Source of the DNA: an uncultured Pelagibacteraceae bacterium
GTDB lineage: Bacteria; Pseudomonadota; Alphaproteobacteria; Pelagibacterales; Pelagibacteraceae
DNA length: 48,515 nucleotides
Direction: 5' to 3'
Assembly: GCA_902540545.1 (NCBI GenBank)
Contig: CACBMY010000003.1
Location: 1-48,515, forward strand
Both the position numbers and the translations under genes were made by a program. Below the pieces are notes generated by a model. That model was not told the origin of the DNA, did no database searches, and saw only the letters and a program-made list of their open reading frames with translations. Shown in pieces: positions 34,129 through 43,710 of this stretch (positions are counted from its first letter, which is position 1; the number at the start of each line of letters is the position of its first letter).

Positions 34129-34599
34129 ATGTCAACTTTTGTATACATGACGAGATGTGATGGTTGTGGTCATTGTGTAGATATATGTCCATCAGATATC
34201 ATGCACATAGACGAAACTATTAGAAGAGCAAAAAATATAGAACCAAATTTTTGTTGGGAATGTTATTCATGCGTTAAGGCATGTCCTAATCATGCAATTG
34301 ATGTAAGAGGATATGCTGACTTTGCTCCAATGGGTCATAGTGTTAGAGTTAGAAGAGAAGAAGAAAAAGGAACTATTTCTTGGAGAATTAAATTTAGAAA
34401 TGGTACAGAGAAAAATTTCGTATCACCAATAACAACAAAACCTTGGGGAAAATTCATACCAAAATTAGCTGAAGCCGATACTCCTAATCAAGGAGAGATT
34501 AATTCACAAATTTTATATAATGAGCCACATGGATTAAATACTGAAAAAGATTTACCAACTTTAGATAAGAATTCATTTAAGCAAGGTGTTTATTATTAA
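34129..34599 (+). CDS. aprB: Adenylylsulfate reductase beta subunit
   Basis: 156 aa iron-sulfur protein. Two [4Fe-4S] motifs: C10, C13, C16, C20 (CDGCGHCVDIC) and C42, C45, C48, C52 (CWECYSCVKAC). The tail of about 70 residues is the usual wrap-around extension of AprB. It passes electrons between the FAD subunit and the membrane partner. Its stop overlaps the aprA start by one base (TAATGG). Confidence 0.97.
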   Translation: MSTFVYMTRCDGCGHCVDICPSDIMHIDETIRRAKNIEPNFCWECYSCVKACPNHAIDVRGYADFAPMGHSVRVRREEEKGTISWRIKFRNGTEKNFVSPITTKPWGKFIPKLAEADTPNQGEINSQILYNEPHGLNTEKDLPTLDKNSFKQGVYY

Positions 34600-36458
34600 T
34601 GGCTAAGCACAAAACAATCATTGAAGAATGTGATGTACTAGTTGTTGGTGGAGGTATGGCTGGAACAGGCGCTACCTTTGAGGCAAGACACTGGGGAAGA
34701 GATTTAAAAATAATCTGTGTTGAAAAAGCAAACATAGATAGAAGTGGTGCTGTTGCACAAGGTCTTTACGCTATTAACTGTTATATGGGAATGCAGTGGG
34801 GTGAGAATATGCCAGAGGATCATGTAAGGTACGCAAGAAATGATTTGATGGGCCTTGTTAGAGAAGATTTAGGTTATGACATGGCACGTCATGTAGACTC
34901 AACTGTTCACATGTTTGATGAATGGGGTCTTCCAATGATGAAAAATAAAGAAACTGGAAGATATCAAAGAGAAGGTAAATGGCAAATTATGATACACGGT
35001 GAAAGTTACAAACCAATTGTAGCTGAGGCCGCAAAAAAATCTGCCGATAAAATTTATAACAGAATAATGATTACTCATCTTTTAAAAGATGAAAAAAATC
35101 CAAACCGAATAGCTGGTGCAGTTGGATTTAATGTTAGAACTGGAAATTTTCATGTATTTAAATCTAGAACAGTAGTTGTTTCTGCTGGAGGAGCATCGCA
35201 CATATTTAAACCAAGAGCAGTTGGCGAAGGTATGGGTAGAACATGGTACGCACCTTGGAGTAATGGATCTGCTTATGCATTACCTATTCAAGCAGGGGCA
35301 AAAATGACTCAAATGGAAAATAGAATTGTGCTTTGTAGATTTAAAGATGGTTATGGTCCAGTTGGAGCATATTTCCTTCATTTAAAAACATATACTCAAA
35401 ATGCTAATGGCGAAAATTATGAGAAGAAATGGTATGAAGCTACTAAAGAATTAGTAGGTGAATATATAGACCATCATCCAACCCCAACTTGTTTAAGAAA
35501 TCATGCTTTTATTCAAGAAACAGCTGCAGGTGGTGGACCAATTCACATGGTTACAAAAGAAGCATTCCAAGACCCACACTTAGAAACAGTTGGATGGGAA
35601 AACTTCTTAGGAATGACAGTTGGACAAGCGGTTGTATGGGCTTCTCAAAATATTGATCCAAAATACACAAATCCTGAATTAACAACTTCGGAGCCATATG
35701 TAATGGGATCTCATGCTACATGTTCAGGAGCATGGGTTAGTGGACCAGAAGATATAGCACCTGATGAATATTTCTGGGGATACAATAGAATGATGACTAT
35801 CGATGGATTATTTGGAGCAGGAGATGCAGTTGGTGGAAGTGCTCATAAGTTTTCATCTGGTTCATTCACAGAAGGAAGGTTAGCGTCTAAAGCGGCTGTT
35901 AAATATATTCAAGATAAAAAAGCTGATGATATCGAAGTTTCTGATGCACAATTAGAAAAACTTAAAGAAGAAATATTCAAGCCAATTGAGAACTATACGG
36001 TGGGAAGAAATGAGATTACTGGAGGAACTGTTTCTCCAAGCTATATTTTACCTATACAAGGACTACAAAGACTACAAAAAATTATGGATGAATATTGTGG
36101 TGGATTAACAAATAATTATATGACAAACGATAATCTACTTAAAAAAGGCTTAGAACAGCTACAATTACTTCAAGAAGACTTAGATCATGTCGGAGCTGAA
36201 GATTATCACCAATTGATGAGAGCATGGGAACTTAAGCATAGAGCCGTGACATCAGAATGTGTTGCTCATCATACTTTATTTAGAGAAGAAACGCGTTGGC
36301 CAGGCTATTATTATAGAGGCGATCATATGAAACTTGATGATGAAAACTGGCATTGTTTAACTGTTTCTAGAAGAGATCCTGAAACTGGAAAATTTGAAAT
36401 GGAGAAAAAGCCTGTTTATCATATAGTTGATGATAAAGAGAAGAAGCAAGCTTCCTAA
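34599..36458 (+). CDS. aprA: Adenylylsulfate reductase alpha subunit
   Basis: 619 aa flavoprotein. FAD-binding VVGGGMAGTGATFEARHWG begins near residue 15, followed by EKANIDRSGAVAQGLYAIN and the conserved GLFGAGDAVGGSAHKFSSGSF near 405-425 (shown in part). The enzyme interconverts sulfite plus AMP and APS. In SAR11-type cells it is thought to work in the sulfite-oxidising direction. Sulfite sources Xsc and SuyAB lie within 5 kb, which fits. Sat, which would turn APS into sulfate and ATP, is not in the window. Confidence 0.97.
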   Translation: MAKHKTIIEECDVLVVGGGMAGTGATFEARHWGRDLKIICVEKANIDRSGAVAQGLYAINCYMGMQWGENMPEDHVRYARNDLMGLVREDLGYDMARHVDSTVHMFDEWGLPMMKNKETGRYQREGKWQIMIHGESYKPIVAEAAKKSADKIYNRIMITHLLKDEKNPNRIAGAVGFNVRTGNFHVFKSRTVVVSAGGASHIFKPRAVGEGMGRTWYAPWSNGSAYALPIQAGAKMTQMENRIVLCRFKDGYGPVGAYFLHLKTYTQNANGENYEKKWYEATKELVGEYIDHHPTPTCLRNHAFIQETAAGGGPIHMVTKEAFQDPHLETVGWENFLGMTVGQAVVWASQNIDPKYTNPELTTSEPYVMGSHATCSGAWVSGPEDIAPDEYFWGYNRMMTIDGLFGAGDAVGGSAHKFSSGSFTEGRLASKAAVKYIQDKKADDIEVSDAQLEKLKEEIFKPIENYTVGRNEITGGTVSPSYILPIQGLQRLQKIMDEYCGGLTNNYMTNDNLLKKGLEQLQLLQEDLDHVGAEDYHQLMRAWELKHRAVTSECVAHHTLFREETRWPGYYYRGDHMKLDDENWHCLTVSRRDPETGKFEMEKKPVYHIVDDKEKKQAS

Positions 36459-36467
36459 CCATTTTAG

Positions 36468-36818
36468 ATGAGTATTGTCGATAAATCAGACGAAGAAATC
36501 ATTAAAATTGCTGATCCTATCTGGGATAACATGGTTAGATGTTCCAACATGAAAGACTATGGTGGTTTTACTAGGGATTTATCTTCACAAATGCTCTATG
36601 GGGCTAATGAAGTAGAGCTTGGCAAGCAATGGGCAAGCAATAAACTGATCTCAAGCCTTAAAGAAGGGTGTAAAGCTATAGGCTGTCTAAGAAGAGGCTT
36701 GTACGTAACTGTTATCTATAAACAAAACAGTACAGAAATTCCAGGAGACTTTTTAGGCCGACTTGTCCTTGGAGAAGAGGGAGATGAGGTCAAAGTCTTC
36801 GGGGCAACTATTTTTTAA
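36468..36818 (+). CDS. Unknown 116-aa protein of the apr locus
   Basis: 116 residues, soluble, with no signal peptide. Conserved-looking blocks: ADPIWDNMVRCSNMKDYGGFTRDLS, QMLYGANEVELGKQWASN and IGCLRRGLYVTVIYK, with three cysteines that could bind metal or be redox active. It starts 9 bases after aprA and shares its direction, so it is probably part of the same unit. I do not recognise the family; its role in APS or sulfite handling is inferred from position only. Confidence 0.75.
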   Translation: MSIVDKSDEEIIKIADPIWDNMVRCSNMKDYGGFTRDLSSQMLYGANEVELGKQWASNKLISSLKEGCKAIGCLRRGLYVTVIYKQNSTEIPGDFLGRLVLGEEGDEVKVFGATIF

Positions 36819-36869
36819 ATTTAATTAAATATTATTTGCATTTAATAAAACTTGTGGTATTTCGCGGGT

Positions 36870-37016
36870 ATGCTTCAAGCTTTTAATCAAAATATTAAGA
36901 AAATCCCTTTATTAATTTCAAATCAGCTTTCAAAAATAATTAAATCTTTTCTATATCTTTTTATATTTTTTACTTGGGCAATAATAATCCTAGGAACATT
37001 TCAAAATTTTATTTAA
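36870..37016 (+). CDS. 48-aa peptide with one C-terminal membrane helix
   Basis: ATG 36870 to TAA 37014-37016. A polar amphipathic start (LQAFNQNIKKIPLLISNQLS) precedes one hydrophobic helix, SFLYLFIFFTWAIIILGTFQ. Only a weak GGG sequence precedes ATG. The frame fills most of the gap between the apr unit and the sulfite exporter. It could be a small partner of either; it could also be a chance frame. It is too short for standard ORF lists. Confidence 0.4.
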   Translation: MLQAFNQNIKKIPLLISNQLSKIIKSFLYLFIFFTWAIIILGTFQNFI

Positions 37017-37067
37017 TTTATTCTTATAATCATTGACTTTGGATAATGAGAGGAATACTTAGATTAT

Positions 37068-38153
37068 ATGGAATATTTTCTTCCAATAGCTCAAGTCGAA
37101 ATTAACATACTCTTTATATTTGGTTTAAGTCTAGCAGTTGGTATTCTTTCAGGATTGTTTGGGGTAGGTGGAGGATTTCTAATGACACCATTTTTAATAT
37201 TTTTAGGTATTCCACCTGCTTATGCAGTACCAAATGAAGCAAGTAATATTTTAGGCACATCGGTTTCTGGTTCAACTACTCATTATTTAAAAGGCACATT
37301 AGATTATAAAATGGGATTGATGATTGTGATCGGAGGAACTATTGGAACCTTACTAGGGATCTTAACTTTTTCTTATTTTCAGGATATTGGAAAAATAAAC
37401 ATCGTTATCTCTTTAGCTTACATGTATATTTTAGCTATACTTGGAACTTTAATGCTTATTCAAGGAGTATCTGAAATAGACAAAGCTAGAAAAAAAATTA
37501 TTGTTAGAAAAAAATTACATACTCATTATTGGATACATGGACTACCTTTTAGAATGCGTTTTAAAAAATCAAAAGTTTATGAAAGTGCATTTACTCCAAT
37601 TATTATTGGTTTAATTGTTGGATATATTGCAGCAATTATGGGAGTGGGCGGAGCATTTATTTTAGTTCCTGCAATGATTTATATTATTGGAATGCCAACC
37701 AAACTAATTCCTGGCACATCTTTGTTTGTTACAATATTTGTAAGTGCAATCGTAACAGTTCTTCATGCTTTTAATTACGGCACAATTGATCTTGTTTTAG
37801 TTTTTGTACTTATACTTGGCTCAATTATTGGCGTTCAGTTTGGTCAAAAAATTGGTGAAAAAGTTGATAGCTCAGAATTTAAAACAATCTTAGCAGTACT
37901 TTTATTATTAGTTGGAATTGCAATTGCTTATGACACTTTTATTAAAGAAGACGTAATTGTTGAAACAGTAGCAAATGGAACTAAAAACCTTGGTAACATT
38001 GCACAGTTTATTTTAGATTATTCGAAAGACCTTCCAGTTTTTTATGGACTTACATCAGTTGTATTAGCAGTAGTTCTTGGAATTGGAGCTGCAATTTTAA
38101 GAAATTATATTTCTAAGTGGAACAAAGCAAGAGAAGCTAAGCTTAAAGCTTAA
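37068..38153 (+). CDS. tauE: Sulfite exporter TauE/SafE family protein
   Basis: 361 aa. Two TSUP repeats are obvious: [21 protein letters not shown] at the start and [21 protein letters not shown] in the middle (shown in part), separated by a ~40-residue basic cytoplasmic loop ([18 protein letters not shown]). A C-terminal extension adds two more helices. With Xsc, SuyAB and Apr next door, export of sulfite is the likely job. Its stop overlaps the convergent suyB stop by 4 bases. Confidence 0.9.
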   Translation: MEYFLPIAQVEINILFIFGLSLAVGILSGLFGVGGGFLMTPFLIFLGIPPAYAVPNEASNILGTSVSGSTTHYLKGTLDYKMGLMIVIGGTIGTLLGILTFSYFQDIGKINIVISLAYMYILAILGTLMLIQGVSEIDKARKKIIVRKKLHTHYWIHGLPFRMRFKKSKVYESAFTPIIIGLIVGYIAAIMGVGGAFILVPAMIYIIGMPTKLIPGTSLFVTIFVSAIVTVLHAFNYGTIDLVLVFVLILGSIIGVQFGQKIGEKVDSSEFKTILAVLLLLVGIAIAYDTFIKEDVIVETVANGTKNLGNIAQFILDYSKDLPVFYGLTSVVLAVVLGIGAAILRNYISKWNKAREAKLKA

Positions 38154-39316
38154 GCACTTCTGTATAATTTAGTCATCACAAATTCTCTATGACCTAATGC
38201 TTCAGCACAAGTTAATCTTCCGTTTGCAACTCTTATTGTAGCTTTAATTAATTCATCACCAGCTTCATCTAAATTCATTTCTCTTGATAAGATTTTAGAA
38301 ACATCAACATCAATATGCTCACTCATAGTTCTAGCAGTTAAAGGATTAGCAGTTAGTTTTACTACTGGCTCAATTGGGTTTCCAATTATATTTCCTTGTC
38401 CGGTTGGAAATAGGTGAAGATTGAATCCTCCTGCAGCTTGTAAAGTAACACATTCAGCAGCAGCTGATGAGGTATCCATAAAGTATAAGCCTGGACCTTT
38501 AGTTGGTTCTTCTGCTGGTTCTAGTACATCAATAAATTTGCATCCCCCAATTTTTTGAAAGTTTCCAAATGCTTTTTCTTCGATTGTAGTAAGTCCACCT
38601 GCTATATTTCCAGCTGTTGGTTGACTTTCAGAAAGATCGTCAGTTGCTTCTTTTAAGATAAAATCATTATACGAACTCCAAGTTTTTCTAAACTTCTCTT
38701 GAGCCTCAGGAGTTTTTCCTCTTTTTTCACACACAGTTTCAGCTCCCGTTAGCTCAGATGTTTCACCAAAACATAAATGAACACCCAAGGGCTCTAATTT
38801 ATCCATTAAATTTCCAACTGTCGGATTTGATGCTAATCCTGATGTTGTATCAGACTCTCCACATTTAACTGATATCCATAAATCACTTATAGGACGCTCT
38901 TCTCTTTGTTTCTCAGATGCCCAAATTGAAAATTCTTGAGCTTTCTTTGAAACTCTTGCTATAGTGTCTATATCTCCTACACCTTCTATACTAAATCCTT
39001 CAACTGGTTTTCCAGTCGTTGCAATTGCATCAACAATTCTTTTTGTCCATTTAGGCTCAATACCTATTACTATAACTGCTGCAACATTTGGATTTTTTCC
39101 TGTTCCAATCATTGTTCTAAAATGAAGCTCTAAGTCTGCTCCAAATTGTAATCTTCCATAAGAGTGTGGAAGTGCAATCGTACCTTTAATATTATTAGCT
39201 ACAGCTTCAGCACAAGCATTTGAAATATCATCAACAGGTAGAATTATTACATGATTTCTTGTTCCTGTTCTTCCATCTTCTCTTTTATATCCTAAAAATG
39301 TTTTTGGAATTTCCAT
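38150..39316 (-). CDS. suyB: Sulfolactate sulfo-lyase large subunit
   Basis: 388 aa of the UxaA/altronate dehydratase C-terminal family. Features: [20 protein letters not shown] at the start, [20 protein letters not shown], and [20 protein letters not shown] near 160-180 (shown in part). Together with the SAF-domain gene directly upstream it matches SuyAB, which converts (R)-sulfolactate to pyruvate and sulfite. Altronate or other sugar-acid dehydratases are the alternative; placement between a sulfite exporter and xsc favours SuyB. Confidence 0.88.
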   Translation of the reverse strand: MEIPKTFLGYKREDGRTGTRNHVIILPVDDISNACAEAVANNIKGTIALPHSYGRLQFGADLELHFRTMIGTGKNPNVAAVIVIGIEPKWTKRIVDAIATTGKPVEGFSIEGVGDIDTIARVSKKAQEFSIWASEKQREERPISDLWISVKCGESDTTSGLASNPTVGNLMDKLEPLGVHLCFGETSELTGAETVCEKRGKTPEAQEKFRKTWSSYNDFILKEATDDLSESQPTAGNIAGGLTTIEEKAFGNFQKIGGCKFIDVLEPAEEPTKGPGLYFMDTSSAAAECVTLQAAGGFNLHLFPTGQGNIIGNPIEPVVKLTANPLTARTMSEHIDVDVSKILSREMNLDEAGDELIKATIRVANGRLTCAEALGHREFVMTKLYRSA

Positions 39317-39317
39317 T

Positions 39318-39605
39318 TTACCACTTTTTAGTTTTTACGTTGTGAACATGCACATGCTCACCTTTTTTAATTGATTTTACGACTTTGCCAATATCATGCC
39401 CGTACTTTAATATTGTATCTCCCTCGTTAAGATCAGTCATAGCAATTTTATGACCCAAAGGTATTTCATCCATCGATTGAATTTTTACTGATTTATCATT
39501 TTCCATAATCCAGCAATCACAGTCTTGTTTTGGAGTAATTTTTTCAATAACTACAACACCTACATTGTCTTTTTCATCGTGGATTATAATATCTGTGCCG
39601 GCCAT
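39318..39605 (-). CDS. suyA: Sulfolactate sulfo-lyase small subunit (SAF domain)
   Basis: 95 aa from ATG 39605. A TTG start at 39638 would lengthen it to 106 aa but lies inside the promoter and inverted repeat. The SAF/UxaA N-terminal fold is visible: [40 protein letters not shown] (shown in part) and [16 protein letters not shown]. It pairs with suyB, one base downstream. A strong promoter and operator-like repeat lie just upstream. Confidence 0.88.
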   Translation of the reverse strand: MAGTDIIIHDEKDNVGVVVIEKITPKQDCDCWIMENDKSVKIQSMDEIPLGHKIAMTDLNEGDTILKYGHDIGKVVKSIKKGEHVHVHNVKTKKW

Positions 39606-39633
39606 TGTGACGATTTCTTTGTTTGAAATTCGA

Positions 39634-39655
39634 CCCAATTTATATATGAATTGGG
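39634..39655. promoter_or_regulatory. Operator-like inverted repeat between suyA and xsc
   Basis: CCCAATT (39634-39640) and AATTGGG (39649-39655) form a perfect 7-bp inverted repeat across an 8-bp TA-rich centre. It overlaps the suyA -10 box and spacer and lies 40 bases before xsc, so one regulator could control both directions. Confidence 0.55.
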
Positions 39656-39666
39656 CACTTTGACAA
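39639..39666 (-). promoter_or_regulatory. Sigma-70 promoter for suyAB
   Basis: On the minus strand TTGTCA (39666-39661), a 16-bp spacer and TATAAA (39644-39639) match consensus at 5 of 6 positions each. Predicted transcription start is near 39632, giving a leader of about 27 bases before ATG 39605. Confidence 0.65.
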
Positions 39667-39695
39667 TTAAAAAATAGAATTAAGAAGGATTTGAT

Positions 39696-41480
39696 ATGGC
39701 TAAAATGACAACCGAAGAAGCTTTTGTAAAAGTTTTACAAATGCATGGTATCGAACATTCGTTTGGTATTATTGGTTCTGCATTCATGCCTATTTCTGAT
39801 CTTTTCCCAGAAGCAGGAATAACTTTTTGGGATGTTGCTCATGAAACAAATGGAGGATTGATTGCTGATGGTTACACGAGAGCAACTGGAAAAATGTCAA
39901 TGGTGATTGCTCAAAATGGTCCAGGTATTACAGGACTTGTTACACCAATTAAAACTGCTTATTGGAATCATACTCCACTATTATTAGTTACACCTCAAGC
40001 TGCAAACAAAACTATGGGTCAAGGTGGTTTTCAAGAAGTAGAGCAAATGAATTTATTTAAAGACATGGTGTGTTATCAAGAAGAAGTTAGAGATCCATCA
40101 AGAATGGCAGAAGTTTTAAACAGAGTAATAGAAAAAGCATTTAGAGGTTCAGCGCCTGCACAAATAAATGTACCAAGAGATTTTTGGACACAAGTTATAG
40201 ATATAGAATTGCCTCCAATAGTAAGATTTGAAAGACAAGGTGGAGGAAAAGATGCTGTTGATAGAGCTGCGAAATTATTATCAGAAGCAAAATTCCCAGT
40301 AATTTTATCTGGAGCAGGAGTTGTTATAGGTGATGCCATTGATGATTGTAAAAAATTAGCAGAAAAGCTTGATGCACCTGTATGCAATGGATATCAACAT
40401 AACGATAGCTTTCCAGGAAGTCATCCATTAGCTGTTGGTCCATTAGGTTACAACGGATCTAAAGCTGCAATGGAGTTAATTTCAAAAGCTGATGTAGTTT
40501 TGGCATTAGGAACAAGATTAAATCCATTTTCAACATTACCAGGATATGGAATTGATTACTGGCCTAAAGATGCAACAATTATTCAAGTAGATATGAACCC
40601 CGATCGTATTGGGTTAACTAAGAAAGTTACAGTTGGTATTTGTGGTGATGCTAAAATGGTAGCTCAACAGATATTAAAAAAACTTTCATCAAATGCTGGA
40701 GATAATGGTAGAGAAGATAGAAAAAATCTAATTCATCAAACAAAATCTGCATGGTTGCAAACTCTCACAAGTTTAGATCATGAGGATGATGATCCAGGAA
40801 CTGTTTGGAACAAAGAAGCAAGAGAAAGAGATAAAGATAGAATGTCCCCAAGACAAGCATGGAGAGCTATTCAAGCTGGAATGCCAGAAGATGTTATAAT
40901 TTCAAGCGATATTGGAAATAATTGTGCAATAGGTAATGCGTACCCAACATTTGAGAAACCAAGAAAATATTTGGCACCAGGTTTATTTGGACCATGTGGA
41001 TATGGATTTCCATCTATTCTTGGAGCAAAAATTGGATGCCCAGATACTCCAGTTATAGGTTTTGCTGGTGACGGAGCATTTGGAATAAGCATGAATGAAA
41101 TGAGTTCGTGTGCAAGAGAAGAGTGGCCAGCAATAACAATGGTAATTTTTAGAAATTATCAATGGGGCGCTGAAAAAAGAAATTCAATATTGTGGTTTGA
41201 TGATAATTTTGTTGGAACAGAGTTAGATCCAGAGTTAAGTTATGCAAAAGTTGCTAATGCATGTGGTTTAAAAGGTGTTATTGCAAATACAATGGAAGAA
41301 ACCACTAAAGCTATTAAACAATCATGTGAAGATCAGAAAAAGGGCATTACTACATTTATAGAAATAATTCTAAATCAAGAATTAGGTGAGCCATTCAGAA
41401 GAGATGCTATGAAAAAACCAGTTAAAGTAGCTGGTATAAGCAAGAGTGATATGAGACCTCAAAAGTCTCTAGTTAGTTGA
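39696..41480 (+). CDS. xsc: Sulfoacetaldehyde acetyltransferase
   Basis: 594 aa ThDP enzyme, the usual Xsc length. Diagnostic sequence: EEAFVKVLQMHGIEHSFGIIG with SAFMPISDLFPEAGI, HETNGGLIADGYTRATGKMS, and the QGGFQEVEQMNLFKDMVCYQ region (shown in parts). The cofactor motif GDGAFGISMNEMSS...N starts near residue 454. The reaction is sulfoacetaldehyde plus phosphate to acetyl phosphate plus sulfite. An AAGGA site precedes ATG. It is divergent from suyAB across a shared operator. Confidence 0.95.
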   Translation: MAKMTTEEAFVKVLQMHGIEHSFGIIGSAFMPISDLFPEAGITFWDVAHETNGGLIADGYTRATGKMSMVIAQNGPGITGLVTPIKTAYWNHTPLLLVTPQAANKTMGQGGFQEVEQMNLFKDMVCYQEEVRDPSRMAEVLNRVIEKAFRGSAPAQINVPRDFWTQVIDIELPPIVRFERQGGGKDAVDRAAKLLSEAKFPVILSGAGVVIGDAIDDCKKLAEKLDAPVCNGYQHNDSFPGSHPLAVGPLGYNGSKAAMELISKADVVLALGTRLNPFSTLPGYGIDYWPKDATIIQVDMNPDRIGLTKKVTVGICGDAKMVAQQILKKLSSNAGDNGREDRKNLIHQTKSAWLQTLTSLDHEDDDPGTVWNKEARERDKDRMSPRQAWRAIQAGMPEDVIISSDIGNNCAIGNAYPTFEKPRKYLAPGLFGPCGYGFPSILGAKIGCPDTPVIGFAGDGAFGISMNEMSSCAREEWPAITMVIFRNYQWGAEKRNSILWFDDNFVGTELDPELSYAKVANACGLKGVIANTMEETTKAIKQSCEDQKKGITTFIEIILNQELGEPFRRDAMKKPVKVAGISKSDMRPQKSLVS

Positions 41481-41504
41481 TATTAATAAAATTTCATAAT
41501 AGAT

Positions 41505-42362
41505 ATGAAATTTGTCTCTTACAAACACGATAATGTTGAAAAGTTTGGAATAATTGAAAATAATCTCATCACCGATCTAACTGGAAAGATAGGTGGAGCT
41601 TCAAATTTAAAAGAATTAATAAAGATTAAAAAAATCAAAGAAGCAAAAGAATATGTAGTAAGCAATCCCGGTTCCATAAAAACTGAGGAAATTGAATACT
41701 TACCCCTGATTCCTAATCCAGGTAAAATTATATGCGTAGGTTTGAATTACATTGAACATGCAAAAGAAACCAATCGTACTGTTGAAGAAAACCCAGTTAT
41801 ATTTCACAGATTTCCAGAGAGTCAAACAGCTCATATGCAGGCAATCCAAAGACCATCTGTATCCAAAAGTTTAGACTTTGAAGGTGAAATGGCAGTTATT
41901 ATGGATGAAGGTGGCAAACATATCAAACCAGAGAATGCTTTAAAACACATTGTTGGTTTTTCATGTTATAACGAGGCAACAATTAGAGAGTGGCAAAGAC
42001 ATACTAGACAATTCGGTATGGGAAAAAATTTTGAAAATACAGGAAGTTTTGGTCCTCATATGGTTTTAGCAGAAGATATTCCAGATTATAAAAGTTTAAC
42101 AATAGAGACGAGGCTTAATGGTGAAGTGATGCAAAATGCTAAATTAAGTCAATTAATTTTCGATTTGCCAATTTTAATTTCTTACGTATCTAAAGCTATG
42201 TCTTGGCGAGCAGGAGATGTTTTAGTAACAGGAACTCCCGGTGGAGTAGGATCAAAAAGAAATCCACCTGTATATATGAAACCTGGAGACAATGTTGAAG
42301 TTGAAATCTCAAATATTGGAGTTTTGTCTAACACTGTTGAGGATGAAATAATTCATAAATGA
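41505..42362 (+). CDS. Fumarylacetoacetate hydrolase-family protein
   Basis: 285 aa. Family blocks: ICVGLNYIEHAKETN, FHRFPESQTAHMQ, metal ligands in DFEGEMAVIMDEGG, and LVTGTPGGVGSKRNPP. Members hydrolyse or decarboxylate acylpyruvates and ring-cleavage products, needing Mg2+ or Mn2+. It follows xsc by 24 bases. It may cleave a 2-oxoacid product, but nothing links it to sulfonate chemistry except position. Confidence 0.9.
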   Translation: MKFVSYKHDNVEKFGIIENNLITDLTGKIGGASNLKELIKIKKIKEAKEYVVSNPGSIKTEEIEYLPLIPNPGKIICVGLNYIEHAKETNRTVEENPVIFHRFPESQTAHMQAIQRPSVSKSLDFEGEMAVIMDEGGKHIKPENALKHIVGFSCYNEATIREWQRHTRQFGMGKNFENTGSFGPHMVLAEDIPDYKSLTIETRLNGEVMQNAKLSQLIFDLPILISYVSKAMSWRAGDVLVTGTPGGVGSKRNPPVYMKPGDNVEVEISNIGVLSNTVEDEIIHK

Positions 42363-42565
42363 GTAATAATTTAAAAGTTTCAATAATTATAATACTTGGA
42401 GTTATAGCATTGTATATATCAACTCAGTATTATTCAGGTTTTAATAAAAGTAAAACTATTAAAGCGTGTATTATTGGAAAAGCTGAATTAGATTCGAAAA
42501 AACCCGAAAGTGAAAGACTCTCAGCTGATGAAGTTAAAAAATTTTGTGAAGATCAAATAAAATGA
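42359..42565 (+). CDS. Small protein with N-terminal membrane anchor
   Basis: 68 aa. One hydrophobic helix (KVSIIIILGVIALYISTQYY) is followed by a charged extracytoplasmic tail with two cysteines (KACIIGKAELDSKKP and VKKFCEDQIK) that could form a disulfide. It overlaps the upstream hydrolase by 4 bases and the downstream aminotransferase by 4 bases, good evidence that it is a real coupled gene. Family not recognised. Confidence 0.7.
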   Translation: MSNNLKVSIIIILGVIALYISTQYYSGFNKSKTIKACIIGKAELDSKKPESERLSADEVKKFCEDQIK

Positions 42566-43710
42566 TGAAAAAATCTAAAAGATCAGATGTTGATCCATTT
42601 ATTGTAATGGATGTAATGGAGTCAGCTAGAATTGCCGAAGAAAAAGGTAAAGATATAATTCATATGGAGGTAGGGCAGCCAGGAACACCGGCACCTAAGA
42701 TTGCAAAAGATTATATTACAAATGAGATAAACAAAAACAATCTAGGCTACACAGTATCACTTGGTCTACCAGCACTAAGAGAGAAAATATCAAAGTTATA
42801 TGGAGATTGGTACAATTTAGATTTAAATCCAAACAGAATAGTAGTTACAACAGGTTCCTCTGGAGCTTTTATATTATCTTTTTCAGCATTATTTGATAGT
42901 GGAGACAGAGTCGGAATTGGTTCTCCAAGTTATCCTAGTTATAGACAAATACTAAAATCACTAAGTTTGGAAACTGTAGATATTCAAACCAAACTTCAAA
43001 ATAGATTTCAACCAGTGCCAGATGATATTACAAATAATAATTTAAATGGAATTCTTGTTGCATCACCTGCAAATCCAACTGGATCAATGTTGGATAAACA
43101 AGCTTTAGAGAATTTAATTAATACAGCAAATGAGAATAATGTAAGCTTTATTAGTGATGAAATTTATCACGGAATTCAATATGAAAATAATCCAACTTCA
43201 GCTTTGGAGATTACAGATAATTGTTATGTAATTAATTCTTTTTCAAAATACTTTTCAATGACTGGTTGGCGAATAGGTTGGATGGTTGTACCAGATGATC
43301 ATGTCAGACAAGTAGAAAGACTTTCACAAAATTTGTTTGTTTGTCCTCCACACGCAAGTCAAGTTACAGCTCTTGCTTCTTTAGATGCAAATGAAGAGTT
43401 ACAATCGAATGTTAAGGTATATAAAAAAAATAGAGAGATACTTTTAGAAGAATTACCGAAAGCAGGATTAAAAAAGTTTTCACCACCTGATGGAGCTTTT
43501 TACATTTATGTTGATATATCTGAATATTCAAATGATAGCTTAGCTTTTTGTAAAAAAGTTTTAGATGAAGCAAATGTTGCTATAACACCAGGAATTGATT
43601 TTGATCAAAAAAGAGGAAATTCTACTATCCGATTCTCATATGCCAGAAGCACAAAAGATATAATAGAAGGTGCTAAGAGAATTAAAGATTTTATGTCTAA
43701 AAATTATTAA
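42562..43710 (+). CDS. Class I/II PLP aminotransferase
   Basis: 382 aa. The Schiff-base lysine K229 lies in NSFSKYFSMTGWRIGW. Other fold-I blocks: HMEVGQPGTPAP, YTVSLGLPALREKI, ASPANPTGSML and ISDEIYHGIQY. It resembles aspartate/aromatic aminotransferases and related alanine-type enzymes; donor and acceptor cannot be assigned. Its stop abuts a terminator hairpin. Confidence 0.9.
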   Translation: MMKKSKRSDVDPFIVMDVMESARIAEEKGKDIIHMEVGQPGTPAPKIAKDYITNEINKNNLGYTVSLGLPALREKISKLYGDWYNLDLNPNRIVVTTGSSGAFILSFSALFDSGDRVGIGSPSYPSYRQILKSLSLETVDIQTKLQNRFQPVPDDITNNNLNGILVASPANPTGSMLDKQALENLINTANENNVSFISDEIYHGIQYENNPTSALEITDNCYVINSFSKYFSMTGWRIGWMVVPDDHVRQVERLSQNLFVCPPHASQVTALASLDANEELQSNVKVYKKNREILLEELPKAGLKKFSPPDGAFYIYVDISEYSNDSLAFCKKVLDEANVAITPGIDFDQKRGNSTIRFSYARSTKDIIEGAKRIKDFMSKNY

